A stretch of DNA of 10,927 bases from Muribaculaceae bacterium (GCA_017545095.1 JAFYCU010000050.1:1-10927); one strand, 5' to 3'. Positions 1 to 6,816 are shown, numbered from the stretch's first letter. A program made the numbers and translations. Notes: generated by a model not told the origin, from the sequence alone.

Positions 1-1
1 G

Positions 2-1339
2 GCCGGCAGCATGACCAACTGGGCCACCGACAAGGAGGCCATGACGCTTGACGAGCAGACGGGCAAGTTCTCTATTACCCGCCAGATGGAGGCCGGTGCT
101 GAGTTCAAGTTCATCGACCAGGACGGCGCGTGGATTGGCGGCGATGCCGATGGCAACTTCGTTGTCCAACGCGACCAGGTGGTGAATGGCACCGAGCTGA
201 CCTTGCTGCTCAACGCCGGCAACAACTTCCAAATCCCTGTGGCTGGCACGTGGACACTCACTGTTGACAAACAGACGATGAAGCTGGTGGTTTCCGGCAA
301 TTGGCCCGCACCCAAATACGCTGTGGTTGTGGCCGAGTGTGACCATGGCACTGTGGATGTCGATAAGGAAGAGGCCGAGGAGGGCGAGACCGTGACCATC
401 ACCCCGACCCCCGACCCCGGCTGCGAGCTGACGAGCCTGGAGGTCATCGTTGGAGCCAACACGCCCGTCGAGACCTACTACGACAACGAGACAGAGCAAT
501 TCACCTTCGAGATGCCCGCCGAGAGCGTGAGTGTCGTCGCCGTGTTTGACTACACCGTCGACGCCATCACGCTGGCACAGGCACTGACCCAGCCCGAGGG
601 CACCGAGGTGCGCATCAGCGACGAGTTACTCATCGCCACCGTCGAGCCCGACGGTGTTGCCATCCTCACCGATAACAACGGCAACTGGATTGCTTCGCAG
701 TTCGACAACGACGTTATCAACGCACTGGTGAACTTGACCCCTCCCGCCATGAGCATCAAGGCTGGCTCCTTGCAGGGTGTCATCACCAACACCGACACCA
801 ACCCCGAGCTTGAGCTTTCCTTCGCTCCCGAGGCTGGCGAGAGTTTTGTGGACTACACGCCGATGAACATCGACCTGACTCAGCCCATCGATGTGCCGGG
901 CAACTGCATTGCCACCGTGAGCGGCTACTATGCCGACGGCAAGCTGCGCGCCTATTCCAACATCGAGGATCCTGGCCAGATGCTTACCATCGACAACACC
1001 TATGTGGGCAGCGAACTCGACGATACTAGGTATGTCAACCACAAGGTAAGCCTGAAGGTGATTGTGAAGTTGAACAGTGCCTGGGAACCCAATGAGCCTG
1101 CTGGTGACGCACCGCGTCGAGTACACAAGGACGATGGCAACAGCGCGAGCAACTACACCATCGTGCCCCTCACTGGTTCGGTGGGCGACGACATCGTCAC
1201 CGGCGTGGAAGACCTGCGCATGGCCGAGACCGGCACTGTGACCTATGTGAACGTCATGGGCCAGACCAGCAACCGTCCGTTCAACGGCGTGAACATCGTT
1301 GTCAACGCCGACGGCACCGTCACCAAGGTTGTGAAATAA
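2..1339 (+). CDS. Partial surface protein: SusE/F-like domain, InlB-like repeat, OB-like domain, T9SS-like tail (5' end missing)
   Basis: The frame is open to the left edge, and the residues before the first ATG (position 11) continue a motif also found inside the next gene (AGSMTNW), so this is the 3' part of a longer gene and ATG 11 is not its start. In order I see: a SusE/SusF-like beta-sandwich domain (about 2-310) with conserved W, FKFIDQDGAWIGG and GTWTLTVD; an InlB-type or 'bacterial repeat' domain (about 317-555) with HGTV, GETVTITPTPDPG and FTFEMPAESV; a region of uncertain fold, perhaps OB-like (about 563-1190); and a short tail (1238-1336, VTYVNVMGQ, FNGVNIVV, final TKVVK) that resembles short type IX secretion sorting domains. 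SusE/F domains bind starch-like glycans in Bacteroides; glycan binding here is inferred, as is surface location. The SusE/F-like domain is about 80% identical by hand alignment to the second such domain of the next gene. A terminator follows at 1485-1530. Confidence 0.92.
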   Translation, partial: AGSMTNWATDKEAMTLDEQTGKFSITRQMEAGAEFKFIDQDGAWIGGDADGNFVVQRDQVVNGTELTLLLNAGNNFQIPVAGTWTLTVDKQTMKLVVSGNWPAPKYAVVVAECDHGTVDVDKEEAEEGETVTITPTPDPGCELTSLEVIVGANTPVETYYDNETEQFTFEMPAESVSVVAVFDYTVDAITLAQALTQPEGTEVRISDELLIATVEPDGVAILTDNNGNWIASQFDNDVINALVNLTPPAMSIKAGSLQGVITNTDTNPELELSFAPEAGESFVDYTPMNIDLTQPIDVPGNCIATVSGYYADGKLRAYSNIEDPGQMLTIDNTYVGSELDDTRYVNHKVSLKVIVKLNSAWEPNEPAGDAPRRVHKDDGNSASNYTIVPLTGSVGDDIVTGVEDLRMAETGTVTYVNVMGQTSNRPFNGVNIVVNADGTVTKVVK

Positions 1340-1420
1340 GATGCGAGAAGCAAGATGCGAGACTCAAGCCTCTTGGCCTCCCCAAACCCCTCCTGAAGGA
1401 GAGGCTCGCCGAGGCTAAGG

Positions 1421-1465
1421 ATTCTAGAAAATCTGGTTAATCTAGAAGCTCTAGAAACTCTAGAG
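1421..1465. repeat. Short 9-bp-period CTAG array (5 units)
   Basis: The tetramer CTAG starts at 1424, 1442, 1451 and 1460, with a one-base variant CTGG at 1433, giving an exact 9-bp spacing over five units. Most units have the form TCTAGA followed by A and two or three variable bases. The array lies 85 bp after the stop codon of the upstream gene and 20 bp before its terminator, so it should be transcribed as part of the 3' untranslated region. A longer array of the same design follows the next gene (3704-3830). Function is unknown. Confidence 0.85.
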
Positions 1466-1484
1466 AATATAGGATTGAGGCTTA

Positions 1485-1530
1485 AGACAGCAAGGAACAG
1501 TCATTACGATTGTCCCTTGCCGTCTTTTTT
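1485..1530 (+). terminator. Intrinsic terminator of the partial first gene
   Basis: Arms 1485-1502 and 1508-1525 form an 18-position stem with two A-C mismatches and one G-U pair around the loop ATTAC. A run of six T (1525-1530) follows directly. This is a textbook rho-independent terminator for + strand transcription, 145 bp after the stop codon. Confidence 0.88.
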
Positions 1531-1548
1531 CCCGAAAACATGCTGCCG

Positions 1549-1696
1549 CCTGTAGAGCCGCACCCTGGTGCGGCTCCCCCGCTGCGTTTCACCATGCTGT
1601 GAAACATCGCCCCACATTCGGCCATCAGCCGCACCGTGGAGAGGCCCCCATGGGGTTTGATTCGGCCATCAGCCTCCCAGGGTGCGGCTCTACAGG
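1549..1696. repeat. 148-bp palindromic REP/MITE-like element
   Basis: A perfect 20-bp inverted repeat bounds the element: CCTGTAGAGCCGCACCCTGG at 1549-1568 and its exact reverse complement at 1677-1696. The left arm also starts a tight hairpin, GAGCCGCACC and GGTGCGGCTC (1555-1576) around CT. Inside are a 7-bp stem GTTTCAC and GTGAAAC (1586-1605), the palindrome CCCCATGGGG, and a 15-bp direct repeat ATTCGGCCATCAGCC at 1616-1630 and 1660-1674. There is no coding content. The design resembles REP elements or a small non-autonomous transposable element; the family is not identified. Confidence 0.7.
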
Positions 1697-1773
1697 TTTC
1701 GGTTTTTTACATGCCTTTCTTTGTTGCCGTTTTGCGCCGTGGTCTTTCAAATCGTCATTTTTTAGCGCAAAAA

Positions 1774-1805
1774 TTTGTGAATTTCAATAATTTGCACTAT
1801 CTTTG
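1774..1805 (+). promoter_or_regulatory. Bacteroidetes sigma-ABfr-type promoter of the LRR/SusE-like/dockerin gene
   Basis: TATCTTTG at 1798-1805 matches the -7 consensus TAnnTTTG, and TTTG at 1774-1777 matches the -33 element, with a 20-bp spacer. The expected start of transcription near 1812 leaves a leader of about 88 nt before the ATG at 1900. Confidence 0.7.
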
Positions 1806-1858
1806 CCGCCAATTTGTAGCGCGGCCTTGTTCGTGTAAAGAAATCTGAATTGAAACCA

Positions 1859-1894
1859 ACCAATTATATAACCAAATTAATAACCAATTTTTTT
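1859..1894 (+). repeat. Three 12-bp AT-rich leader repeats before the start codon
   Basis: ACCAA recurs at 1859, 1871 and 1883, exactly 12 bp apart, in units ACCAATTATATA, ACCAAATTAATA and ACCAATTTTTTT. The last unit ends 5 bp before the ATG at 1900. No Shine-Dalgarno motif is present, as is usual in Bacteroidota, so an unstructured leader for ribosome loading is a possible role. Confidence 0.6.
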
Positions 1895-1899
1895 CAGTT

Positions 1900-3690
1900 A
1901 TGAAAAAGAAACTTTTACTTCTTGCGGCACTGTTGACCAGTATGGGCTTCAGCGCCACAGCCGCTGTGGGCGACACGTTCTCGGCCAACGGCTACAACTT
2001 CAAGGTCGTCGCCGAGGGCGAGGTCAACGAGGTGGAGTTCGCTCCGCGTGAGGGCGGCTCCTACAACGTGTCGACAACGAGCGCGTTGGTAGGCCTCACC
2101 ACTGCCACCAATGGCGACATCACCTACAACGTCGTGGGTGTCGGCCCGTTTGCGTTCCAGAACGCACAGTTTGTGGCCAACGGCAACACCAACTTCCCGC
2201 CCACCATCCGCTATGTGAGCGACTTCGCTTTCAAGGGCGTGAAGAGCGGCTCGAGCGAGTCGCGCGGCAGCATACGCTTCTATGGCAACGCATTGCGCTA
2301 TATCTCGAGCAAGGCCTTTGTCGACAATAAGATACAAGGCTCGATTCTCATCACTAGCGGTGATGCCGAGAACGGCTTTATCCAGCTGGGTAACGATGCC
2401 ACCTCGGCCTACACCACCGGCACGATGTGGCTGGCCGCCGAACATGGCACCAAATACATCGCCTTCCCCAATACTTTCCCCGCAGGCACCAGCAATGGCT
2501 GGGCTCCCGCCTACAAGGTGAAAATCAACGAGGAAATCAAGACCATCGGTGCTTATGCCATGATGAACTGCACCAACTACAAGCAGATTGATCTGGCCAA
2601 TGTGGAGGTGATTGACACGGCTGCGTTTATGAACACGGCCCTCAACACCATCACTTTCCCGGCCAGCATCACCCATGTGGCCGCCGATGCCTTTGAGGGC
2701 AACACCACCCTTACCCGCGTGACGGTGAACTGCGGCTACGAAGCCGTGAAGGACATGGTGTTCGACGATGTTGTCTATAACCGCATCCGTCAGAGCGGCG
2801 ACATCCATGTGCCCGATTCCCTCCTCGAGACCTTCAAGGCCGACCCGAACTGGGGCAAGTTCTGGCCTCCGAAGATGTACATCGCTGGTGACTTCACCAA
2901 CTGGCAGGACGGCAAGCTCGAGATGGCCGAGGACGGCGGTGTCTACACCATCACCGTGAACGGTATCACCGATGGCCAGGAGTTCAAGTTCATCCAGGGC
3001 GACGGCGACAACGCTGTGTGGTATGGTGGCGGCTCCGAGACCACGCCCTACTATGTACACGCCGACTGGTGCACCGACATCGAGCTGGTTGCCGAGGGTG
3101 GCGTGAACTTCGCCATCGTTGGCGGCGGCGACCTCACCTTCACCATCGATGCCAACAAGAAGCTCACTGTCACCGGCTGGCCGGAGCCTGCCAACGAGCT
3201 TTACCTGGCTGGCAGTATGACCAACTGGGAAGAGGGCAAGGAAGCCATGACGCTCGACGAGGAGACTGGTAAGTTCACCATCACCAAGCAGAGGGAGGCT
3301 GGTGCCGAGTTCAAGTTCATCGACCAGGACGGCGCATGGATTGGCGGCGAAGCCGACGGCAACTTCATTGTGCAGCGCGAGCAGGTGGCCGAGGGCACCG
3401 AGTTGAGCCTGCTGCTCAACGGCGGCAACAACTTCGAGATTCCCGTGGCCGGCACCTGGACGCTCACCGTCGACAAGGAGACCATGAAGCTGGTCATCGC
3501 AGGTGAATGGCCTGTTGTTACACTGGCTGGCGACCTCAACGGCGACGGCTGGGTGGATGTGGAAGACGTGAACATGCTCATCAACATCGTGCTCGGCGAG
3601 CTGCCCGAAACCAGCGGGGCCGACCTCACCGGCGACGGCGCAGCCGACGTCGCCGACGTGAACGCACTCATCAACCTCGTGCTGAACTGA
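1900..3690 (+). CDS. BspA-like LRR protein with two SusE/F-like domains and C-terminal dockerin
   Basis: This 596-residue exported protein starts with a clear signal peptide (MKKKLLLLAALLTSMGFSA, cleavage near residues 21-22). Residues about 25-285 are BspA-type leucine-rich repeats (LRR_5), with recurring 'I..Y/F.AF....L..I..P..I' units. Residues 287-325 hold the typical closing element of these proteins (VFDDVVYNRIRQSGDIHVP, then ADPNWGKFW). Two SusE/SusF-like beta-sandwich domains follow (about 326-428 and 434-537), the second very close to that of the upstream gene. Residues 544-596 form a type I dockerin with two calcium loops, DLNGDGWVDVED and DLTGDGAADVAD, each followed by a helix ending INIVL or INLVL. 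LRR_5 proteins are known adhesins and SusE/F domains bind starch-like glycans; a surface binding role is inferred. No cohesin partner is visible. The gene has its own promoter and a hairpin terminator 142 bp after the stop. Confidence 0.95.
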   Translation: MKKKLLLLAALLTSMGFSATAAVGDTFSANGYNFKVVAEGEVNEVEFAPREGGSYNVSTTSALVGLTTATNGDITYNVVGVGPFAFQNAQFVANGNTNFPPTIRYVSDFAFKGVKSGSSESRGSIRFYGNALRYISSKAFVDNKIQGSILITSGDAENGFIQLGNDATSAYTTGTMWLAAEHGTKYIAFPNTFPAGTSNGWAPAYKVKINEEIKTIGAYAMMNCTNYKQIDLANVEVIDTAAFMNTALNTITFPASITHVAADAFEGNTTLTRVTVNCGYEAVKDMVFDDVVYNRIRQSGDIHVPDSLLETFKADPNWGKFWPPKMYIAGDFTNWQDGKLEMAEDGGVYTITVNGITDGQEFKFIQGDGDNAVWYGGGSETTPYYVHADWCTDIELVAEGGVNFAIVGGGDLTFTIDANKKLTVTGWPEPANELYLAGSMTNWEEGKEAMTLDEETGKFTITKQREAGAEFKFIDQDGAWIGGEADGNFIVQREQVAEGTELSLLLNGGNNFEIPVAGTWTLTVDKETMKLVIAGEWPVVTLAGDLNGDGWVDVEDVNMLINIVLGELPETSGADLTGDGAADVADVNALINLVLN

Positions 3691-3703
3691 TGAGAGGCTT
3701 TGG

Positions 3704-3830
3704 ACTCTAGAAAAACTAGAAAAACCAGAAAAACCAGAAAAACTAGATAATCTAGTCAATCTAGAAACTCTAGTCAAACTAGTCAAACTAGTCAAACTAG
3801 TCAATCTAGAAAGTCTAGAAACGCTAGAAA
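3704..3830. repeat. 14-unit 9-bp-period CTAG array
   Basis: Units start at 3707, 3716, 3725, 3734, 3743, 3752, 3761, 3770, 3779, 3788, 3797, 3806, 3815 and 3824, an unbroken 9-bp period. Twelve carry CTAG; 3725 and 3734 carry CCAG. Most units contain a six-base palindrome, TCTAGA or ACTAGT, and the flanks are mainly A-rich (GAAAAA, GTCAAA, GTCAAT). The array begins 14 bp after the stop codon and abuts the terminator hairpin. CTAG is otherwise scarce here: I count about five outside the two arrays. Nothing suggests it is translated; the long minus-strand frame through it is a shadow. Confidence 0.92.
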
Positions 3831-3831
3831 C

Positions 3832-3870
3832 ACAGCAAGAGGCAACTCGGAAAGAGCTGCCTCTTGCTGT
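3832..3870 (+). terminator. Terminator hairpin of the LRR/SusE-like/dockerin gene
   Basis: A perfect 13-bp inverted repeat, ACAGCAAGAGGCA at 3832-3844 and its complement at 3858-3870, encloses a 13-base loop that can add an inner CTC/GAG stem. The following bases (TAAATGTTGTT) are T-rich only in part, so termination may be weaker than at 1485-1530. The left arm shares ACAGCAAG with the terminator of the preceding gene. Confidence 0.72.
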
Positions 3871-3896
3871 TAAATGTTGTTATGGCCGCTTGATTG

Positions 3897-3928
3897 CTTG
3901 CACATCTTAATTATTCTTGCTATCTTTG
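3897..3928 (+). promoter_or_regulatory. Bacteroidetes-type promoter of the phosphodiesterase-like gene
   Basis: TATCTTTG at 3921-3928 matches the -7 consensus TAnnTTTG. CTTG at 3897-3900 is a -33-like element 20 bp upstream. The predicted transcript starts near 3935 and has a short leader of about 26 nt before ATG 3961. Confidence 0.65.
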
Positions 3929-3960
3929 CGGCTGTTTGATATGACTTTTTACTAACTTAA

Positions 3961-6174
3961 ATGCAAAAAGCTATGAAGCGATTAGTACTATCGATGTTGG
4001 CGCTGCTCTGCGTGATTGGCGCCTGGGCTTGGAAGCCCACCTTTATCGGCCACCGGGGCAGTTACCGGGGCGTGATGAACACCGTGGAGTCCTACACCAA
4101 TGGCGTGGACTACTATGGTTACCAAGGACTGGAGTGTGACGTGCGCGTCACGCTCGATGGCTACTATGTCATCAGCCACGACGAAACCACCAACGCCGTG
4201 GGCGGCAACCTCACCGTGGCCAACGCCACGCTGGAGCAGCTGCAAGCCGAGGAGTACACGCAAACGCGTGGCGGCGTCACCTACACCGGCCACATCTGCA
4301 CCGTGGCCGAGTATCTCGACATCTGCAAGGAGAAAAACGTGATTCCCGTCATCGAGCTGAAGTGGACCACGGGTATCAACAACAACGACATGAGCAAGTT
4401 CCCCGGTCTGGCCGCACTCATCGAGGAGAAAGGGCTTACCGACAAAGCCTACATCCTCACCTCCATGAAAAGCTCGCTGGAGTATGTGCGTCGCAACTTT
4501 CCCAACCTCAAGTGCCAGTTCTTGTGCAACAGCAACTGGGAGTCCAATTTCGACTGGATTGTGCAGTGGAACCTGATGCCGAGCATCGAGGCTGGCTGCT
4601 TCGACAAATATACCGTGAAGCGCTTCCACGACAAGGGTCTGGAGGTGGCTGTGTGGACTGTGAACTCGCAGGCCAACTACAAGCTCTACGGCGACATGGG
4701 CGTGTCAATGATGACCTGCGACTACCTCATGCCCAGCGATATGCCCAACCTGGCCGACATCGACTGGGATGCCATCGTGGAGCCGCTCGGCGCACTCAGC
4801 ATCAACGTCGACACGCTGTTTGCCTACACGCGTAACCGCGGCAATCTGCCCGTGGACTTCCCCTCGGCGCTCGACACCGAGACCTCGCCCTACAAGTCGG
4901 CCCAGCAGGCCGCCATCACGCCCGACGGCGTGTTCTATGCCAACAACTACACCACCAGCAAGCTGGTCATCCTCAGTCCCGACGGCACGCTCAGCGAGGC
5001 TCCGGGCACCAGCAGCCACGGCATCTGCTTCGACACGGCAGGCAACCTGATCCAGCGCAGCGACGGTGTCACTAGGACTCCCAGCAAAATCATCATCTAT
5101 CCTGGCGGTGACATCACTGCCACGCCCATCGAAGTGGAGATTGAGACACTGGAGAATGGTCAGACCAACTTCATCAGCGCTGTTGGCGACGTGATGAGTC
5201 CGGAGGGCGGTGTTGTCTATCATTTCCAGAACGGACTGAGCTACATCACCTTGCTCAACTTCGCCAACGGTGAGTTCTTGGATGCCGAGGCCACCAATAC
5301 CGTCTCTTTTCCAGGTAGCACTGCAGGCGTGGTTTACCCCATCGATGACAACCCCTTCCACTTCATTTACCAAGTGCGCAACCAGGGTTACTACCTGTTT
5401 GACCAGAGCGATAAGGGCAAGTACATCACCGGCTCGCTCAACACCACGGTGCCCAACAGCAACTCGTCGGTGGGTGGCGCATTCTTCAAACTCGACGGAC
5501 ACGACATGTTCCTCTACACTAGCGGTTCGAACTACAACGGCGGTTTCACCATTCGCGACATGACTGCCAATGCCGAGCCTTTGGCCACCATCCCGCCCAT
5601 GGGCAGCGGTGGTTATTACGCCAACCCGTCGTGCGGCTCGTTTTTCCGCGTGGTGCCCATCAACGACAAGGGCGTGATTGTGTATGACTACACCATGGGC
5701 AACGGCTATGGCGCCTATAAGGTTTATACCAACGACTATGTCCCCAACATCGTGACTGTGGCTCAGGCCGGTAACGGTGCTGTAGAACTCTTTGAGCGTG
5801 GTAATGCCATCGAGAGTGGTGCCGAAGTGCGTATGGGCAACGAGGTAACCGTGGTGCTCACTCCCGACGAGGGTTTCGTGGTGGAAAGCTTCTCCATCCA
5901 GACGGCCTCGGGCAGTGAGCCGGAGGGCCTGCCGCGCCGCGCCACCGTGCCGGTGACCGAGGGCAACGAGGAGAACACCTACACCTTTGAGATGCCGGGC
6001 GAACCCGTCACCGTCAACGTCACCTTCAGTGCCGTCACCGCCATCAGCGATGTGAAGGCTGCCGAGGCTAAGGTCACCTATGTCAACGCCATGGGTCAGA
6101 CCAGCACTCAACCGTTCAACGGCGTGAACATTGTGGTGAGCAACGGAAAGGCCATCGGCAAGGTGCTGAAATGA
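3961..6174 (+). CDS. Secreted glycerophosphodiester phosphodiesterase-like protein with propeller-like region and T9SS-like tail
   Basis: The 737-residue product has a signal peptide; ATG 3973 (MKRLVLSMLALLCVIGAWA) is an equally good start and gives a more typical one. Residues about 27-262 match the GDPD family: GHRG (H31, R32), E58-C-D60, H73-D, E132-L-K134, and W232 in EVAVWTVNS. These correspond to the family's catalytic histidines and metal-binding acidic residues, so activity is plausible. The family cleaves glycerophosphodiesters to glycerol 3-phosphate and an alcohol; the true substrate is unknown. Residues about 265-595 look like a beta-propeller (APDG/SPDG-type blades such as AAITPDGVFYANN), an unusual addition to this enzyme. 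An InlB-like repeat covers about 596-690, and residues 705-737 (VTYVNAMGQ, FNGVNIVV, final GKVLK) repeat the tail of the partial first gene, suggesting type IX export and surface or secreted location. It has its own promoter and appears monocistronic. Confidence 0.93.
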   Translation: MQKAMKRLVLSMLALLCVIGAWAWKPTFIGHRGSYRGVMNTVESYTNGVDYYGYQGLECDVRVTLDGYYVISHDETTNAVGGNLTVANATLEQLQAEEYTQTRGGVTYTGHICTVAEYLDICKEKNVIPVIELKWTTGINNNDMSKFPGLAALIEEKGLTDKAYILTSMKSSLEYVRRNFPNLKCQFLCNSNWESNFDWIVQWNLMPSIEAGCFDKYTVKRFHDKGLEVAVWTVNSQANYKLYGDMGVSMMTCDYLMPSDMPNLADIDWDAIVEPLGALSINVDTLFAYTRNRGNLPVDFPSALDTETSPYKSAQQAAITPDGVFYANNYTTSKLVILSPDGTLSEAPGTSSHGICFDTAGNLIQRSDGVTRTPSKIIIYPGGDITATPIEVEIETLENGQTNFISAVGDVMSPEGGVVYHFQNGLSYITLLNFANGEFLDAEATNTVSFPGSTAGVVYPIDDNPFHFIYQVRNQGYYLFDQSDKGKYITGSLNTTVPNSNSSVGGAFFKLDGHDMFLYTSGSNYNGGFTIRDMTANAEPLATIPPMGSGGYYANPSCGSFFRVVPINDKGVIVYDYTMGNGYGAYKVYTNDYVPNIVTVAQAGNGAVELFERGNAIESGAEVRMGNEVTVVLTPDEGFVVESFSIQTASGSEPEGLPRRATVPVTEGNEENTYTFEMPGEPVTVNVTFSAVTAISDVKAAEAKVTYVNAMGQTSTQPFNGVNIVVSNGKAIGKVLK

Positions 6175-6225
6175 TGTGAAAACATGAGGCCGAGACCTTA
6201 GCTGGTTCTTGGCGAAACCAATACC

Positions 6226-6262
6226 CGGCCGTGCGGCGTCCACACAGGATGCCGCGCGGTTG
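6226..6262 (+). terminator. Strong GC-rich hairpin, possible transcript end of the phosphodiesterase-like gene
   Basis: Arms 6226-6241 and 6247-6262 pair over 16 positions with four G-U pairs around the loop ACACA. It lies 52 bp after the stop codon at 6174. No T run follows, so it is either a non-canonical terminator or a 3'-end stabilising structure. Confidence 0.45.
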
Positions 6263-6470
6263 CGTTGCTATGACGCGCATGGCAGCGATTCACCTAGTGA
6301 GCGCGGTAGTCCTACATTAGGAACTTCATGAGAGGATTCTTGCCAGTCCCATCCATTTGCATTAAAGTGGAACCATTACCGTCTCACATCACACCGATGA
6401 CGCTGAACTTCCTCGAAGAGGAACTTTGTGACTGTAGCAGAGCAACTTATCTAAATCAGAAACTTGATCC

Positions 6471-6626
6471 CTGAGTCCACTTTAAAAAGTTGCAGAATAA
6501 GACTAAAAGAACAAAAGGACAAAACTTATGCAAGACAACGCTCTGGTTTTTAGTGGTTTAAAAATTTTGTCCTTATGTACTTTTAGTCTTGAATTTCGAT
6601 GATTTGACTTTTTACAGTGGACTCAG
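6471..6626. repeat. Nested long inverted repeat, MITE-like
   Basis: The outer arms, CTGAGTCCACTTTAAAAAGT at 6471-6490 and 6607-6626, are reverse complements with one mismatch in 20. The inner arms 6499-6524 and 6565-6590 (beginning AAGACTAAAAG and ending AAGGACAAAA) match in 24 of 26 positions. A 40-base central loop separates the inner arms, and unpaired spacers of 8 and 16 bases lie between inner and outer arms. TCC flanks both outer ends, a possible but weak 3-bp target duplication. No coding content is seen. A non-autonomous mobile element or a large regulatory stem-loop are both possible. Confidence 0.72.
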
Positions 6627-6650
6627 TCCTTTATCCATTCTCCATTCTCC

Positions 6651-6681
6651 TTTCTGTAGTACGTTCAGCGTACTTCAGAAA
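6651..6681. repeat. 13-bp-stem hairpin upstream of the large LRR gene
   Basis: TTTCTGTAGTACG (6651-6663) pairs with CGTACTTCAGAAA (6669-6681) around TTCAG, with one T-T mismatch. It ends 34 bp before the -33-like element of the next promoter. It could be an operator or a relic; it lacks a T run for termination on either strand. Confidence 0.5.
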
Positions 6682-6714
6682 CTTAAAAAAAGATAATATA
6701 TTTTACGAGGAATG

Positions 6715-6744
6715 CTTGTAATTGTAAAATAATGGCTATATTTG
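6715..6744 (+). promoter_or_regulatory. Bacteroidetes-type promoter of the large LRR gene
   Basis: TATATTTG at 6737-6744 is an exact TAnnTTTG -7 element. The -33-like CTTG at 6715-6718 is 18 bp upstream, slightly closer than ideal. The predicted leader to ATG 6817 is about 65 nt. Confidence 0.65.
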
Positions 6745-6816
6745 CACTTTAAATTCAAACTTCGGCCTGCGTGCGGCAAGAACATTGCAGGTATATGTCG
6801 TTAACTTAATACATCA

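Larger units (their letters stand above)
1340..1899. other. Intergenic region with array, terminator, palindromic element and promoter
   Basis: This 560-bp gap holds no convincing gene; the short frames around 1599-1848 overlap repeats and a promoter and encode no recognisable protein. From left to right it holds a direct repeat of AAGATGCGAGA (1338-1348 and 1352-1362), the inverted pair AAGCCTC and GAGGCTT flanking a short CTAG array, an intrinsic terminator, a 148-bp palindromic element, a Bacteroidetes-type promoter, and an AT-rich leader with 12-bp repeats in front of the next start codon. The main parts are listed separately. Confidence 0.75.
6175..6816. other. Long intergenic region with hairpins and nested inverted repeat
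   Basis: This 642-bp gap has no recognisable gene. Its left third (6220-6320) is GC-rich and holds a strong hairpin; 6330-6470 contains only a small stem (TTCCTC, GAA, GAGGAA at 6409-6423) and a 48-codon frame without recognisable homology. A nested inverted repeat (6471-6626), another hairpin (6651-6681) and a promoter (6715-6744) follow. The change in base composition from left to right suggests it is patched together from different sources. Confidence 0.7.

Noticed and set aside
1599..1848. Short + strand frames in the first gap
   Set aside because: They run through the palindromic element and the promoter of the next gene and have no protein-like features.
3704..3830. Coding of a Ser/Leu/Thr-rich repeat peptide through the CTAG array on the minus strand
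   Set aside because: The peptide is a by-product of a 9-bp repeat being a multiple of three and belongs to the shadow frame over 1915-3804.
3704..3830. CRISPR array
   Set aside because: The period is 9 bp and there are no spacers of 25-40 bp; no cas gene is present.
6280..6330. tRNA-like segment around GCGCGGTAGT
   Set aside because: No cloverleaf, T-loop (GGTTCAA) or paired acceptor stem could be found.
6328..6474. 48-codon + strand frame (starts MRGFLPVPSICIKVEP)
   Set aside because: No recognisable family, no promoter or leader of the type seen at the other genes, and its stop overlaps the arm of an inverted repeat. It may be a relic, but I cannot support a gene.
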